A DNA stretch of 64,000 nucleotides from Nitrospira sp. (lineage in GTDB: Bacteria > Nitrospirota > Nitrospiria > Nitrospirales > Nitrospiraceae), in assembly GCA_022226935.1 (NCBI GenBank), contig CP092081.1:3019335-3083334 (forward strand), written 5' to 3'. Below, piece by piece: positions 18,336-28,021 of this stretch (the stretch's first letter is position 1; each line of letters opens with the position of its first letter). The position numbers and the translations under genes are program-made. Under the pieces are notes generated by a model. That model ran no database searches. It was not told the DNA's origin and saw only the letters and a program-made list of their open reading frames with translations.

Positions 18336-21305
18336 TTAGACTCTCGTGGTTTTATCGATCTGTCCCAGTTCGGCTGCGGCGTCCGCTTCTTCCTGCAGCC
18401 GTTCGCTGCCTTCTTCCGCCGGCATAAACTGCTGCACCCTGGTATTGCCGCTATCGACGGCAAAGACGCTTCCCCGCGAATCCACGACAATCCCGTAGGG
18501 GAAGTTGAATTGTCCGTCACCGCCGCCGAAGCCACCCCACTGAGAAATAAAGTTCCCCTCACGGTCGAACTTTTCGAGGCGATGGTTGCCGGTATCGGTG
18601 ACATACACGTCACCTTGGCCGTCGACGGCGATTCCCCACGGTGAGCGCAGCTGCCCTGCTTCTTGTGCCAACGGACTGCTGGCATGGCCAGCCTCGGAAC
18701 TCCCGCCCCATTTCGTCAGCAACTGCGGTAAGACGTTCGTGCTGGTGTCGAACTTCTGCACGCGATGGTTGCCCATGTCGACGACATAGACGGTGCCGTC
18801 TGCCTGGTCTACGGCAATACCGCGCGGGAAATAGAATTGTCCGTCGCCGTTGCCGAAGCTCCCCCACGACATGATGAATTCGCCGGTCATGTCGAATTTC
18901 TGTACCCTGAAGTTTGCGCTATCAACGACATAAATATACCCGCGCACCCGATCGATCGCGATGCCCCACGGCGCATTGAACTGCCCCTCGCCGTTCCCCC
19001 GCGAACCGAACTTCATGATGTAGCCGCCCAATTTGCCGTCGAACTTCTGCACGCGGTGATTGTTCGTGTCGACCACATAGACATCGCCCTTGGCATCGCA
19101 GGCAATACCGGTCGGATTGTGAAAGTTCGCGTTGGCCGCACCGAAATTTCCCCAGAGAATGATGAAATTGCCGTTACGGTCGAACTTCTGAATACGGTTG
19201 TTTCCGTTGTCGACGACAAAGATGGATCCTTGCTGGTCGATGGCCAGACCGTACATCGGCGCCATGAACTCGCCGCCGTGCAACAAGGAAGCGCCGCGGC
19301 CCGGCTTGCCCCATTTGGAGACGCAAAGATAGCCGGATGTATTGACGAGAATGGTCGCGCTCGCCGGCGTCGAAATGTTATTCCCGAGGTCTTTAAACCA
19401 GACGATGACCGTTTTCTGCCCATCGCCTGGAGAGAGAATGAAGGGAATCGTCGCCCCGAACTTGATGGCCGGCGGAACTTCGACCCATCCTGGCGTTCCC
19501 GCCATCGGAGTCATCGGGTTTTCGGAGATATAGTACGCGGCCACTCCCGTATCGAGGTCGGTCGCGGAAATCGTGACGACAATTTCCGGCGAGTTCGTCA
19601 TGAAGGCGCCGTGGTTGATGACGGCATAAGGCGTTTGCGGAGCGGTAATGTCAATCAGCACCGGTGTAGCCGAGACTTCCTCCGACAACGTACTCTCCGT
19701 GCCGTCTTCGTAGACCGCCGTCAGCGCATAAAAGTAGGCTTGGTCGTTGGTCAACCCGGTGTGATTGTAGGGGCTGGTCACGCCTTCGATCTTCGTCCCG
19801 CCTTCCACCGTCAGGTTCGGCGAGGTATGAAAGTAGAGATTGTAGGAGGTGGCTTTCGGCACATCCATCCAGCTCAGGAACGTTTCCGTATCACCAGACT
19901 TGATCGCCAGATTGCCCGGAGCGGGGTATTCGCTGACGACCTGAGCCCGCTCACGCTCTTCTTTTCCGCGATTCAATTCTTCATCGGTCGGCACATACTT
20001 GATGACGCGGTGATTGCCGCTATCCACGACATAGACCGCGCCTTCTTTATCGACCGCGACACCGGAGGGAAAGTTCAGCTGGCCTTCGGTTTTTCCGCGA
20101 TTGCCCCAGGCACAGAGGAAGGTGCCGTTTCCGTCGAACTTCTGGATGCGGTGATTGCCCTGATCCACCACATACACATTGCCCAAGGCATCGCAGGTGA
20201 CGCCCCAGGGCGCCTTGAATTGTCCAGGCCCGCTGCCCTCGCGGCCCCACTTGGTCAAGAAGCTGCCGCGCGTATCGAACTTTTGAATACGGTTGTTGCC
20301 CTCATCGGCCACATACGTATTTCCGACAAAGTCCACCGCCACACCACGGGGAAAGAAAAACGCGCCGTCGAAGCTGCCGTCCCGTCCCCACTTGAGCAAC
20401 GGTGTGCCGTCACCTTTGAATTTTTGAATGCGGGCATTGTTGGTATCGGTGACGTAAAGATTGCCGTCCTGATCGGTGGTCACGCCCCAGGGCGCGTCGA
20501 ATTTGTTCATATCCGCCCCGCGCCAGGCAAACCCGAACTTGCCCCAGGACTTCATGGGATTGCCGTCGGTATCAAGCCGCTGCACGCGGTTGTTGCCGGT
20601 ATCGGCTACATAGACCTGTCCGTCGTTGTTGGTGGTGAGGCCGCGAGGATAATAATAGTTGCCTTCCGCGCTGCCCGCCTCTCCGCCCCAACGGCTGAGA
20701 AACTTCCCCTCTTTATCGAACTTTTGAATGGAATGATTGTCTGTATCGGCCACGTAGAGATTGCCGTCCTTGTCCACCGCGATGCCGGTCGGAGAGCTGA
20801 ACTCCCCTTCGTCCACGCCTTCCTGACCGATCACTTTGGCAATCAAGTAGGGAGCTGGAATCGCCATGACTTCTTGTGACTCGGGGCTTTCCCCTTTCTG
20901 CGTCACCACCGTCACGACATAGTGATAACAGGTGCCGTTCGCCAGATCGTCATGCATGAACGGCGACTGAGCCCCTTCGATACAGGTCCCTTTTTCTTTC
21001 GTCACACCGATGACGGTTTTAAAATCCTCCGCGCTGGCGATGGGACGGGTGAGTTCTGAAAACTTGATCTGCACGCCTTTCGTCGTCATGAAGTACAAGT
21101 TGTAATACATGGCGTCCGGCACGGCGTCCCAGGTAATCATCACCCGGCCATTTCCGGCTTTGGCGGCTACTCCCGTCGGAGCAGGAGGCAGATCCTCTTC
21201 CTCCGCAACGGAGTCCCCGGCGCCCCACTCGCTCTGACTTCCTTCCGCGGTGAGATACCGACGGTCAAACCGAAACATTTCGTCGAGCAGCCAAGCCTTG
21301 ATCAT
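18336..21305 (-). CDS. Twin six-bladed NHL beta-propeller protein with FN3 domains
   Basis: The 989-residue product has an ordered architecture: an N-terminal fibronectin III-like domain (about 40-145), a first NHL propeller of six units (about 155-450, each of the form FxxPxGIAVDxxGNxYVxDxxNxRIQKFD), a second FN3 domain (about 475-570), an Ig-like segment (about 570-665, [12 protein letters not shown]...ATILVN) and a second six-unit NHL propeller (about 675-970). No signal peptide or membrane segment is visible. NHL propellers bind proteins, carbohydrate or RNA; nothing here points to a substrate. Start ATG 21305 follows GAGGAACACC. It sits 38 bp upstream of guaB. Confidence 0.9.
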   Translation of the reverse strand: MIKAWLLDEMFRFDRRYLTAEGSQSEWGAGDSVAEEEDLPPAPTGVAAKAGNGRVMITWDAVPDAMYYNLYFMTTKGVQIKFSELTRPIASAEDFKTVIGVTKEKGTCIEGAQSPFMHDDLANGTCYHYVVTVVTQKGESPESQEVMAIPAPYLIAKVIGQEGVDEGEFSSPTGIAVDKDGNLYVADTDNHSIQKFDKEGKFLSRWGGEAGSAEGNYYYPRGLTTNNDGQVYVADTGNNRVQRLDTDGNPMKSWGKFGFAWRGADMNKFDAPWGVTTDQDGNLYVTDTNNARIQKFKGDGTPLLKWGRDGSFDGAFFFPRGVAVDFVGNTYVADEGNNRIQKFDTRGSFLTKWGREGSGPGQFKAPWGVTCDALGNVYVVDQGNHRIQKFDGNGTFLCAWGNRGKTEGQLNFPSGVAVDKEGAVYVVDSGNHRVIKYVPTDEELNRGKEERERAQVVSEYPAPGNLAIKSGDTETFLSWMDVPKATSYNLYFHTSPNLTVEGGTKIEGVTSPYNHTGLTNDQAYFYALTAVYEDGTESTLSEEVSATPVLIDITAPQTPYAVINHGAFMTNSPEIVVTISATDLDTGVAAYYISENPMTPMAGTPGWVEVPPAIKFGATIPFILSPGDGQKTVIVWFKDLGNNISTPASATILVNTSGYLCVSKWGKPGRGASLLHGGEFMAPMYGLAIDQQGSIFVVDNGNNRIQKFDRNGNFIILWGNFGAANANFHNPTGIACDAKGDVYVVDTNNHRVQKFDGKLGGYIMKFGSRGNGEGQFNAPWGIAIDRVRGYIYVVDSANFRVQKFDMTGEFIMSWGSFGNGDGQFYFPRGIAVDQADGTVYVVDMGNHRVQKFDTSTNVLPQLLTKWGGSSEAGHASSPLAQEAGQLRSPWGIAVDGQGDVYVTDTGNHRLEKFDREGNFISQWGGFGGGDGQFNFPYGIVVDSRGSVFAVDSGNTRVQQFMPAEEGSERLQEEADAAAELGQIDKTTRV

Positions 21306-21367
21306 GGTGTTCCTCGTGGTACGAGATTGGTGAAGATTGGCGGATGTTTCAATAACTTAGATCGGGC

Positions 21368-21397
21368 AGTCTAGCAAAGCGAAAAGAAGGGAGTCAA
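21368..21397 (-). promoter_or_regulatory. Probable sigma-70 promoter of the NHL gene
   Basis: Minus strand: -35 TTGACT (21397-21392), 18 nt, -10 TAGACT (21373-21368). It lies 63 bp upstream of the start codon. Confidence 0.55.
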
Positions 21398-21586
21398 GGC
21401 AAGACCGGCGCGATCTGTCGCAGTCCGATCGATCACCGGAAGGTCCGTCCATCGGGTCGAGGACCAGTGGGGCTCCCTCCCTCCAAAGCTGGATGGACGC
21501 ATTTCTTTCGAATATCATAGGCTCTGAACTCTCGGCAGCGAAAAAACGACGGCGGCCCGGTAAGACAAACCAATCGGAGGTACACC

Positions 21587-22156
21587 ATGTGGCCAACACG
21601 ACTTTTACTCGCCACTCTCGTCGCAAGTTTCTTCCTCGCCCCCAGTGTGCAGGCGATTGAGTCCTCCTCGGTCGAAATGTGGGAATGTCCCGGCCCTGAA
21701 GGAACGACGCTGTATACCAACAAAGAACGACCGGAATGCCAACCGAAAGTTCTCAAGGCGCTCTCCGTCGTACCCTCGATGCCGGATACGGTCTTCCCGC
21801 CTTCCGCCAACGGTTCATCTCCTCGCCCAGCCCCAGCCGCGAAGGACTATTCGTACGATACCCCGATCGGCGCATTGCGCAATGTAACGCAGATACCGGA
21901 TTCCGGGCGCGATTGGTACGCCGGGAATACTGCCGGCGGGTCGGTACAGGGGGAAGTCTGCTCCATGTATATGGAATGGATTCATCTCAATCAGAATAGC
22001 CGCGGTGGACACATCTTCGGCACGGATCCTTCTTATGGCGGCAACCCGACGGCTCAGAATTGGTATGCCCCGAGCTATTCCTTTTACGACAATGCCCGGT
22101 ATGTCACATTGTCCCGGATTTTCGGCGCCGGCTTCATTCCAATCGGCTGCCGCTAA
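21587..22156 (+). CDS. Exported cysteine-containing protein of unknown function
   Basis: The 189-residue product starts at ATG 21587 after CGGAGG and has a clean signal peptide (residues 1-23, cleavage after VQA). The first mature segment (SSVEMWECPGPEGTTLYTNKERPECQPKV) resembles the DUF4124-type pattern in which two cysteines bracket a beta hairpin reading LYTN. A Pro/Ser linker (about 70-85) leads to a C-terminal domain rich in Tyr, Trp and Asn with two further cysteines. Function unknown. A strong terminator follows 24 bp after the stop. Confidence 0.75.
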   Translation: MWPTRLLLATLVASFFLAPSVQAIESSSVEMWECPGPEGTTLYTNKERPECQPKVLKALSVVPSMPDTVFPPSANGSSPRPAPAAKDYSYDTPIGALRNVTQIPDSGRDWYAGNTAGGSVQGEVCSMYMEWIHLNQNSRGGHIFGTDPSYGGNPTAQNWYAPSYSFYDNARYVTLSRIFGAGFIPIGCR

Positions 22157-22180
22157 ATCAGCACGCTCGTGCACGTACAC

Positions 22181-22228
22181 AAAAGGCCTCCGGGCTGTGC
22201 TCCTTCCCGAGCAGCCCGGAGGCCTTTT
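22181..22228 (+). terminator. Bidirectional intrinsic terminator
   Basis: A 17-bp perfect stem (AAAAGGCCTCCGGGCTG at 22181-22197 with its complement at 22212-22228) with a 14-nt loop. The A run before and T run after let it work on both strands, stopping the exported-protein transcript and the convergent scpA-scpB transcript. Confidence 0.92.
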
Positions 22229-22318
22229 GTATTGAAGAAGAAGGGATATGAAATTAGGAGTACCTGGAAAGAGGGATTCCGCACTGACTTAACAGCCCCC
22301 TGGGTCCTGGTGCGGCAA

Positions 22319-23245
22319 TCACGACTCTTCCGCCACTTCCGCCGTCATCAGTTCATGATCGGAAGTTGCCTCTATCGACGTCGTCTCCGGCAGTGCTTCG
22401 CTGGAACCGTTCATCTCTACACGCTCTACCGACCCGTTGGATGTTTCGACGTTGTCATCGAGGAACGTGTCGGCAGTTGGAGACAACACGTCCTGCCCCA
22501 CAGCCTCCGACTCGTCGATGGGTAGCATCGCCTGCTCGGATTCGCCCAACTCTTTAAACTCTCGCAGCGGCGGCAACTGCGACAAGTCGCGAAGGCCGAA
22601 ATGTTCGAGAAACACCTTGGTGGTTCCATACATGATCGGACGGCCAGGCTCTTCTTTCCTCCCGACGATCCGGACGAGTTTCCGCTCCAAAAGCGTCCGA
22701 ATCACTCCCGATGTTTCAACCCCTCGGATCTGCTCAACTTCACCACGGACAATTGGCTGCTTGTACGCAATAATCGCCAGGGATTCGAGCGCCGAACGTG
22801 AGAGTTTCGACGGCGCTTTGACCTTCTCCAACCGCTTGAGCCAAGGGGCAAATTCAGCCTTGGTCACGATGCGGTAGCCTCCGGCCACCTCAGCTAACTG
22901 CAGGCCTCGGCCCTCCTGCTCGTAATCATGACTCAGACTCGCCAGCGCCTGATCAACCTCTTGCTTCGTCACGGCTCCAAGCAAGGCCAAGAACCGCGTG
23001 ACAGGAATCGGCTCGGCTGTCACGAAGAGCAAGGCTTCAAGGATTCCTTTCAAGGCTCGCAAGTCGGACAGGGCAGGATCAGAGGCAGGTGCCGGCCCAG
23101 CCATGTCAATCACGGCAGCTTCGACGGCGTGGGCCTCGACCTCAGGCTCAGCAGTCGGCTCTTCGGAAACCGACGCCTCCATCTCCGCGGCCTCGGCAGG
23201 CTGTTCGACCGCGTCCTCCATGCTGAGACTCATAGGTTCTTCCAT
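22319..23245 (-). CDS. scpB: Segregation and condensation protein B
   Basis: The 308-residue product is the winged-helix partner of SMC and ScpA in chromosome condensation. The conserved core (about 55-230) shows LKGILEALLFVTAEPIP, SALESLAIIAYKQPIVRGEVEQIRGV and the YGTTKVFLEHFGL segment. Acidic, low-complexity extensions flank it (residues 1-55 and the last ~70), making it longer than the usual ~190-200 residues. ATG 23245 follows GGAGGAG; it overlaps the scpA stop by 16 bp. Confidence 0.93.
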   Translation of the reverse strand: MEEPMSLSMEDAVEQPAEAAEMEASVSEEPTAEPEVEAHAVEAAVIDMAGPAPASDPALSDLRALKGILEALLFVTAEPIPVTRFLALLGAVTKQEVDQALASLSHDYEQEGRGLQLAEVAGGYRIVTKAEFAPWLKRLEKVKAPSKLSRSALESLAIIAYKQPIVRGEVEQIRGVETSGVIRTLLERKLVRIVGRKEEPGRPIMYGTTKVFLEHFGLRDLSQLPPLREFKELGESEQAMLPIDESEAVGQDVLSPTADTFLDDNVETSNGSVERVEMNGSSEALPETTSIEATSDHELMTAEVAEES

Positions 23246-24009
23246 TCAGACTCCTCCACCAAATCTCCTTCAGCGACCGCCGTAAAAGCACGGGAGACGA
23301 GAATTGCCCCGAAGGTTTCGCTTTGAAAGACCCGCACGACCCTGATGCGGATCAGCTCAAGTAATGCCAGAAACGTCACAATGACGACCAGGCGATGACT
23401 CGACTCCTCAAAAAGTGCCGTGAACGGCATGGATTCGTGTGCTTCCAGCGCCTCAATAATCGCGCTCATGCGCGTACGTACCGTCAGATTGTCAGGAATA
23501 ATTTCGACCAGGCGCTTTCCGGGATGTCGAGACAGAACTCCCTGCAACGCATCGACCAGATCAAACAGCGAAATCTCGTCGAGCAGGTTCTCATCTTTTG
23601 CGATTTCAATCGGAGGACCGGGCTCACGGCCGAACGTATCCCGCCAGAGACGTTCTTTATAATCCAGCTGGGAAGCGGCCTCCTTGAACTGCTTGTATTC
23701 GAGCAATCGCCGCACAAGTTCTTCGCGGGGGTCAGGGCCCTCTTCTTCATCGACGGCCACTTCATCCACCGGCAATAACATACGCGACTTGATGTGCAGC
23801 AAGGTGGCTGCCATCACTAAAAACTCCCCCGCCACCGCAAGGTTCAATTCCTTCATCACCGACAGATAGTCCAAATATTGCTGAGCGATCAGCGCAATCG
23901 GAATATCGTAGATGTTGATTTCGTTTTTTTTGATGAGATGTAACAGGAGATCGAGCGGACCTTCAAAATTCTCGATCTTGACTTGGTAGGGCAGTTCAGG
24001 TTGGTCCAT
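23230..24009 (-). CDS. scpA: Segregation and condensation protein A
   Basis: The 259-residue kleisin bridges SMC heads and ScpB. It begins with the signature FEGPLDLLLHLIKKNEINIYDIPIA and has the middle segment with LVMAATLLHIKSRMLLP, then a C-terminal winged helix (FLALLELIRIRVVRVFQ). Length and order are typical. It overlaps scpB and likely shares its transcript. Confidence 0.95.
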   Translation of the reverse strand: MDQPELPYQVKIENFEGPLDLLLHLIKKNEINIYDIPIALIAQQYLDYLSVMKELNLAVAGEFLVMAATLLHIKSRMLLPVDEVAVDEEEGPDPREELVRRLLEYKQFKEAASQLDYKERLWRDTFGREPGPPIEIAKDENLLDEISLFDLVDALQGVLSRHPGKRLVEIIPDNLTVRTRMSAIIEALEAHESMPFTALFEESSHRLVVIVTFLALLELIRIRVVRVFQSETFGAILVSRAFTAVAEGDLVEESEWKNL

Positions 24010-24044
24010 CAGGTACCAGACGCTCCCTTGGACAAATTTTTAAT

Positions 24045-24074
24045 CTTATACCAATTTATGGTGGGATGGGGCAA
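24045..24074 (-). promoter_or_regulatory. Possible promoter of scpA-scpB
   Basis: Minus strand: -35 TTGCCC (24074-24069), 18 nt, -10 TATAAG (24050-24045), 36 bp before the scpA start. The -35 is only a partial match. Confidence 0.4.
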
Positions 24075-24107
24075 GGCTAAAACTATATGTTGGGGGTTGA
24101 GACAGCC

Positions 24108-25226
24108 CTACTTCGCTTTGAGGATATAGAACAAGATTCCCAACGCCGCCACAAACAGCCCGATCGTCACCGCTTGGGAAAAGGGACCCCCGTCTGAGGC
24201 AGCAGGCACAGCCGAGACCACCCGGGCGGTTCTGGTCATAACCGGCGGGCGGGTGAACGTAGCCTTTGCAAAGTCGTCAGCCTCCTTGAACGAAGCGTCG
24301 GAAAAGTCGGCTTGGGAGTTGAACCGCGCGGAAGCAAACGTGACCGCTCGCTCAAACCGAGCAAACAGGAAGAACGCCTCCCGCTCGAATTGCGTCGAGG
24401 AGAAATCGCATTTGCCACGACATTGAGCACCGGAGAATCCGGTACCCATATGAAATGCCGTGCGAGAGAAATTGGCATCCTGCTCGAACACCACCTCCAG
24501 AAATTCAGTTAAGCCTGGAAAATCGGCGCCGCGAAAGATGGCCGGCCCACTAAACATGGACCGGTGAAACCGGACATGTGGCCCAAAGCGGGTATCGGAA
24601 AACATGGCACCCTGCGTGAAGCGGTCCTGGACAAAATAACTTTCCTTCTCGAACCTGGCATTCGACCCGTCAACCAGACCGAGAAAGACTGTGCGTGACA
24701 AGTCGACGAGGCCGTCAAAACCGCTCTGCACCAAAACTACCGGACCGGTGATCAGCAAAAACCCGCGCTTGAGACGATTCACGATCTGCCCCTTCACCCG
24801 GGAATGCTTGATCACGAAAGGCCCGCGAATGACATGCACCTCTTCATCATTGAGCCCTTCAAGCACTCGGCGATCTTCAAGAGACAAGCCCTGCACCGCG
24901 TCAACCTTCTGCGCCGGTAACTCATCAAGCACCAGGTCTCCTTGAATGACCACACCCGACAGATCAATGCCCTTCCCCGCCGCCAAGGCTCGCATGAGGT
25001 CTCTCGCCGGAATGGCGCGGGCCTCCCGCTCCGCCGCGGTGCAGGTGCTGCTCAAGTGCAGCATGAACACTGTGTTCGCAGTCTTTGTGCCCGTGTCACT
25101 CGTGCATTCAGCGGATACCAGAGCAGGGAACAGGACGGTTACCGAAAGAACGCCTAGCAGCCACAGGAGCGGCCGGTGCCACAGTACAGAACGATCCAAC
25201 ATGGTCAGGCTCATGCTCTGGCTCAT
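24108..25226 (-). CDS. Membrane-anchored pentapeptide-repeat-like protein
   Basis: ATG 25226 is preferred over the GTG at 25253. The 372-residue product has an N-terminal export signal (LLWLLGVLSVTVLFPALVSA) and a C-terminal membrane segment (AVTIGLFVAALGILFYIL). Between them, about residues 190-325, lies a long run of A(D/N)F-type pentapeptide repeats (FRGADF, ANFSRTAF, CDFSSTQF, VTFASARF, ADFSDASF), which fold into a right-handed quadrilateral beta-helix. The topology suggests a beta-helix in the periplasm tethered to the inner membrane. Partner unknown. It diverges from the Lon-like gene. Confidence 0.8.
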   Translation of the reverse strand: MSQSMSLTMLDRSVLWHRPLLWLLGVLSVTVLFPALVSAECTSDTGTKTANTVFMLHLSSTCTAAEREARAIPARDLMRALAAGKGIDLSGVVIQGDLVLDELPAQKVDAVQGLSLEDRRVLEGLNDEEVHVIRGPFVIKHSRVKGQIVNRLKRGFLLITGPVVLVQSGFDGLVDLSRTVFLGLVDGSNARFEKESYFVQDRFTQGAMFSDTRFGPHVRFHRSMFSGPAIFRGADFPGLTEFLEVVFEQDANFSRTAFHMGTGFSGAQCRGKCDFSSTQFEREAFFLFARFERAVTFASARFNSQADFSDASFKEADDFAKATFTRPPVMTRTARVVSAVPAASDGGPFSQAVTIGLFVAALGILFYILKAK

Positions 25227-25253
25227 CCGGCAAGAAAAGATTCGCGTGAACAC

Positions 25254-25281
25254 TTTACACCATTCCGCGCTTTGCTAGACT
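25254..25281 (+). promoter_or_regulatory. Promoter giving a near-leaderless transcript for the Lon-like gene
   Basis: -35 TTTACA (25254-25259), 16 nt, -10 TAGACT (25276-25281). The start codon ATG at 25291 is only 9 bp after the -10, so the mRNA would have almost no leader, in keeping with the lack of a ribosome site. If the ATG at 25303 is used instead, a short leader remains. Confidence 0.5.
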
Positions 25282-25290
25282 CGCTCTCAT

Positions 25291-25971
25291 ATGCCAGCCA
25301 CCATGCTCAAAAGTCTCTGCCGGACAGGTTCACGCATCGTGTGGCTTCTGCTCCTCTGTGCCAGCCTCTTGTTCATCCACCTGCGACCGGCTGCCGCGGA
25401 GTCAATCGTCGAGGTTCCCATGTTGGCTGCTATCCAGTCCAACCACCTGGGGGTTTTCGAAGTACTTCTGATGCGCTGGGATCATCAGCCGACTCCTTCT
25501 CCGATCATGCTGCAGTGGCAAAGCGGGAACATCAAACCCGGACAGACCAACCTCGGGTCTATGGTCCTCGCCTGGCAATATGCGCTCGAACATACGCCGG
25601 CGGTTGATCATACTGGGACCATTAGTGTCATCGGCATTGCCTATGCCGCAACCGGCACCGACGGGCCGAGCGCCGGAGGTGTCATGACGGTGGGATTTGC
25701 CGCACTCCTCAAAGGAGATCAGATCCGCCGCGGCATTGCCATGACCGGCACCATCTCCAAGGACGGCATGATCGGCCCGGTGGGAAACATTCCTGACAAA
25801 ATCCGTGCAGCAGCCCGCGAGGGATATCGCACCATCCTCATTCCGCAGGGTCAACGAGACGATCCGCGCTGGAACCTGACCCGCCTCGCCTGGGACCTCA
25901 ACGTAGAAATCAAAGAGGTCTCCACGGTGGATGAGGCCTACCATCTCATGACAGGGGGCACCCTCAATTAG
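25291..25971 (+). CDS. Exported Lon-type (S16) protease domain protein
   Basis: The 226-residue product has a signal or anchor segment (residues 14-37, WLLLLCASLLFIHL...AAAE) followed by a free-standing Lon proteolytic domain. The Ser-Lys dyad is visible: Ser127 in TDGPSAGG and Lys170 in VGNIPDKIRAAAREGY, in the family order with MTGTISKDGMIGPVG between. There is no AAA+ ATPase or Lon N-domain. In ordinary Lon the ATPase feeds unfolded protein to this domain; here it must act alone outside the cytoplasm, perhaps on small or already unfolded proteins or to process itself. It is divergent from the pentapeptide-repeat gene. Confidence 0.85.
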   Translation: MPATMLKSLCRTGSRIVWLLLLCASLLFIHLRPAAAESIVEVPMLAAIQSNHLGVFEVLLMRWDHQPTPSPIMLQWQSGNIKPGQTNLGSMVLAWQYALEHTPAVDHTGTISVIGIAYAATGTDGPSAGGVMTVGFAALLKGDQIRRGIAMTGTISKDGMIGPVGNIPDKIRAAAREGYRTILIPQGQRDDPRWNLTRLAWDLNVEIKEVSTVDEAYHLMTGGTLN

Positions 25972-25998
25972 CGGCTCGCGGAAGGAACCGCGCGCTGA

Positions 25999-26451
25999 TT
26001 AGTGCTCCGCACCCAACCCATCGACAATCGCTCGGTATTCCTCATGTGAAAGACGGTGCATCCCCAGGCTGAGCCGACGGGATAATTCTGATTGTTCTTC
26101 GATGCCCAAGACTCGCTGCAGCAGCAGCTGGCACTCAGGCGCGTTCCCCTCCCAGTGCCGAACCGGTGTGACCCGTACGAATCCATAGCGGGCCTCCGTC
26201 CGCAACTCATCTTTCAGCAGTTCATCCAAGGCCTGAAACGGCTGGACCGGCGAGACGATCGAAAATTCTGCGCGAATGCCTTCTTTCAACACATACACCA
26301 GGCCCTGTGATTCCGGCGTTAGGAACTTCTGGAGATTGTCGCGAATCAAGGAGGTACACAGCCCCCAGATTCCGGCGCCCAGCTGCAACTCGGCACTTTC
26401 CTGGGACGTTCGTTCGCGCAAGGCACCGGCGATAAAAAGAAAATGACTCAT
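25999..26451 (-). CDS. Protein of unknown function (150 residues)
   Basis: The frame encodes a soluble alpha/beta protein without signal peptide or membrane segment. Hydrophobic patterning (FLFIAGALRER, GLVYVLKEGIRAEFSI, RYGFVRVTPVRHW) and a leucine-rich C-terminal helical region (CQLLLQRVLGIEEQSELSRRL) look like a real protein, but I recognise no family. It converges with the Lon-like gene 27 bp away. Confidence 0.6.
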   Translation of the reverse strand: MSHFLFIAGALRERTSQESAELQLGAGIWGLCTSLIRDNLQKFLTPESQGLVYVLKEGIRAEFSIVSPVQPFQALDELLKDELRTEARYGFVRVTPVRHWEGNAPECQLLLQRVLGIEEQSELSRRLSLGMHRLSHEEYRAIVDGLGAEH

Positions 26452-26662
26452 GCGAAGGCAGAGCGATCGGAAGTGACAGTCGTCGCCGCGAGCGGCACCC
26501 TAGCGAACCCACAGAATCGGAAGGCGCGACGCGACTCCCTAGCAGGCGCATCGAAGAACACCATGACATCAGGCATGTTCAGTGGAACCTTCACGGACGA
26601 GAAGCAACCAGGCACGCAGAGGCATCGACCGAGACAACCCGGTACAGCTGCATCAACCGAGA

Positions 26663-27268
26663 CTAATTGTTCCGATACTCGTCTGCGTCGTCGAGCAGAT
26701 CTTCAGACTTTTCGAGATAATCGACGTCGTCGTCCTCACCGTCGAGTCCGAGCTCTTCCTCGATTTCTTCTTCAATTTCTTCCGAGACATCGTCCAGGTC
26801 TTCAGCCATCTCCTCTTCATCATCCTCAAGGTCAAGCTGCGTCGGCTCAATCTCGACCTTTGATGCCTTCTCAGGCTCCGGCACGACAGCTTTGACCGGC
26901 TTCGACTCAGGAACGGCCGCAGGGGCTTCCACGGGCATCTTCAATTGAGGGGAAGCGGGCTTAGTCTTAGGCTTGGCTACGGGTTTCGGCGCAGGTTTGG
27001 CGACTTTCGGCGCCGCTTTCGCCTTGGAGGCTCGCGCGGCTTTCGCCGGAGCCAGCTTGCCGGCACTCTTTTTGGCGGTCTTCTTCGCCGGTTTCTTCGT
27101 CGTCGCTTTCGATTGGGCCGCCTTTTTGGCCTTCACCGGCTTCTTCGCGGTCGCCGCCTTCTTGGCTTTCACGACCTTCTTCGGCTTGCTCGCCTTTTTG
27201 GCTACGCTCTTTTTCGGCCGCGTAGCTTTCACAGCAGAGCGTTTCTTTTTCACAATCTTCTTCGCCAT
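26663..27268 (-). CDS. Histone H1-like protein with acidic C-terminal tail
   Basis: ATG 27268 lies seven bases after GAGGAGG, so the longer frame is rejected. The 201-residue product is split by charge. Residues 1-115 are Lys/Ala/Pro low complexity (AKKPVKAKKAAQSKATTKKP), like bacterial histone H1 homologues (HctA/AlgP-type) that condense DNA. Residues about 148-201 are strongly acidic (EDDEEEMAEDLDD, EIEEEIEEELGLDGEDDD). The acidic tail could fold back and tune DNA binding. Such low-complexity proteins vary quickly between strains. Confidence 0.8.
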   Translation of the reverse strand: MAKKIVKKKRSAVKATRPKKSVAKKASKPKKVVKAKKAATAKKPVKAKKAAQSKATTKKPAKKTAKKSAGKLAPAKAARASKAKAAPKVAKPAPKPVAKPKTKPASPQLKMPVEAPAAVPESKPVKAVVPEPEKASKVEIEPTQLDLEDDEEEMAEDLDDVSEEIEEEIEEELGLDGEDDDVDYLEKSEDLLDDADEYRNN

Positions 27269-27555
27269 TCCACGTCCTCCTCTCAGGTCTTCAACATGGG
27301 CACGTCGGTGGTAAAGCGGCCTCCATCTAGCATGAACCAACAGGTTCTTGCAACCTCTGCCATTCGCGCAAAAACTGTGTCACCGTGCCACGCCACGCCG
27401 CACCTTCCGGGGACGTACACTCCACTTCTGAGCTTCGATTTGGTCATCCGATTTTCGCTGTTTCAAATCCGCCCCAGTCTAGGAGCAGCCTGGTGAATCC
27501 TTCCGCATCGCGCTTGTCTCTATGTATAATAGATAGATCGCTATTCACTGGAGTC

Positions 27556-27939
27556 ATGAATCCCATGAGCTGGCGCACTGTAGTTCTAAGTCTGACGATG
27601 GCGGCCCTAATGGCCTGGCCTTCCTCCGCGACCCCTCCGGCGGTCCATGTTCTCATGGACAGCGGCTCCCCGTATTATGTACCGGCTGCCGCCACCGTCA
27701 CCGCTGGGGGCGCCATCCGGTGGGATAATCCAACGCCGACCCATCACACCGTCACACACGACGGATGTTTTGACGAGAGCGGACGTTGCGCCTTCGACTC
27801 CGGCGCCGTAGAGCCGGGTGGGACGTATACCATTCCCAGCCTGCCTCCCGGCCGATACCCCTATCAATGCCGCATTCATCCCATCATGCGTGGAATCATC
27901 ATCGTGACCGACTCTCCCCTCCTACCATCACAAACGTAG
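27556..27939 (+). CDS. Periplasmic cupredoxin (plastocyanin/amicyanin-like)
   Basis: The 127-residue product has a signal peptide (residues 1-25, cleavage near PSSA) and one cupredoxin domain. The type 1 copper ligands are visible: a His in THHT (63/64) and Cys105, His108 and Met111 in YQCRIHPIM. The PGGTYTIPSLPPGRYPYQC stretch is typical of small blue copper proteins. It probably carries electrons in the periplasm, plausible in a nitrite oxidiser, though copper resistance is possible. The ATG at 27565 is an alternative start; a TATAAT at 27525-27530 may be its -10 box. Confidence 0.88.
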   Translation: MNPMSWRTVVLSLTMAALMAWPSSATPPAVHVLMDSGSPYYVPAAATVTAGGAIRWDNPTPTHHTVTHDGCFDESGRCAFDSGAVEPGGTYTIPSLPPGRYPYQCRIHPIMRGIIIVTDSPLLPSQT

Positions 27940-28021
27940 ATATGATCTTCCTGGGTTCTTGCAGGTCGGCGTGAGCCTCGTGTAGGCTGCGGCTTCCTGT
28001 AAGCCTGAACTTTCCGACTCG

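Noticed and set aside
18765-20879. Plus-strand open frame of 704 codons opposite the NHL protein
   Set aside because: It mirrors the repeated NHL units in antisense (recurring HHIHIA-like patterns) and has no ribosome site or family.
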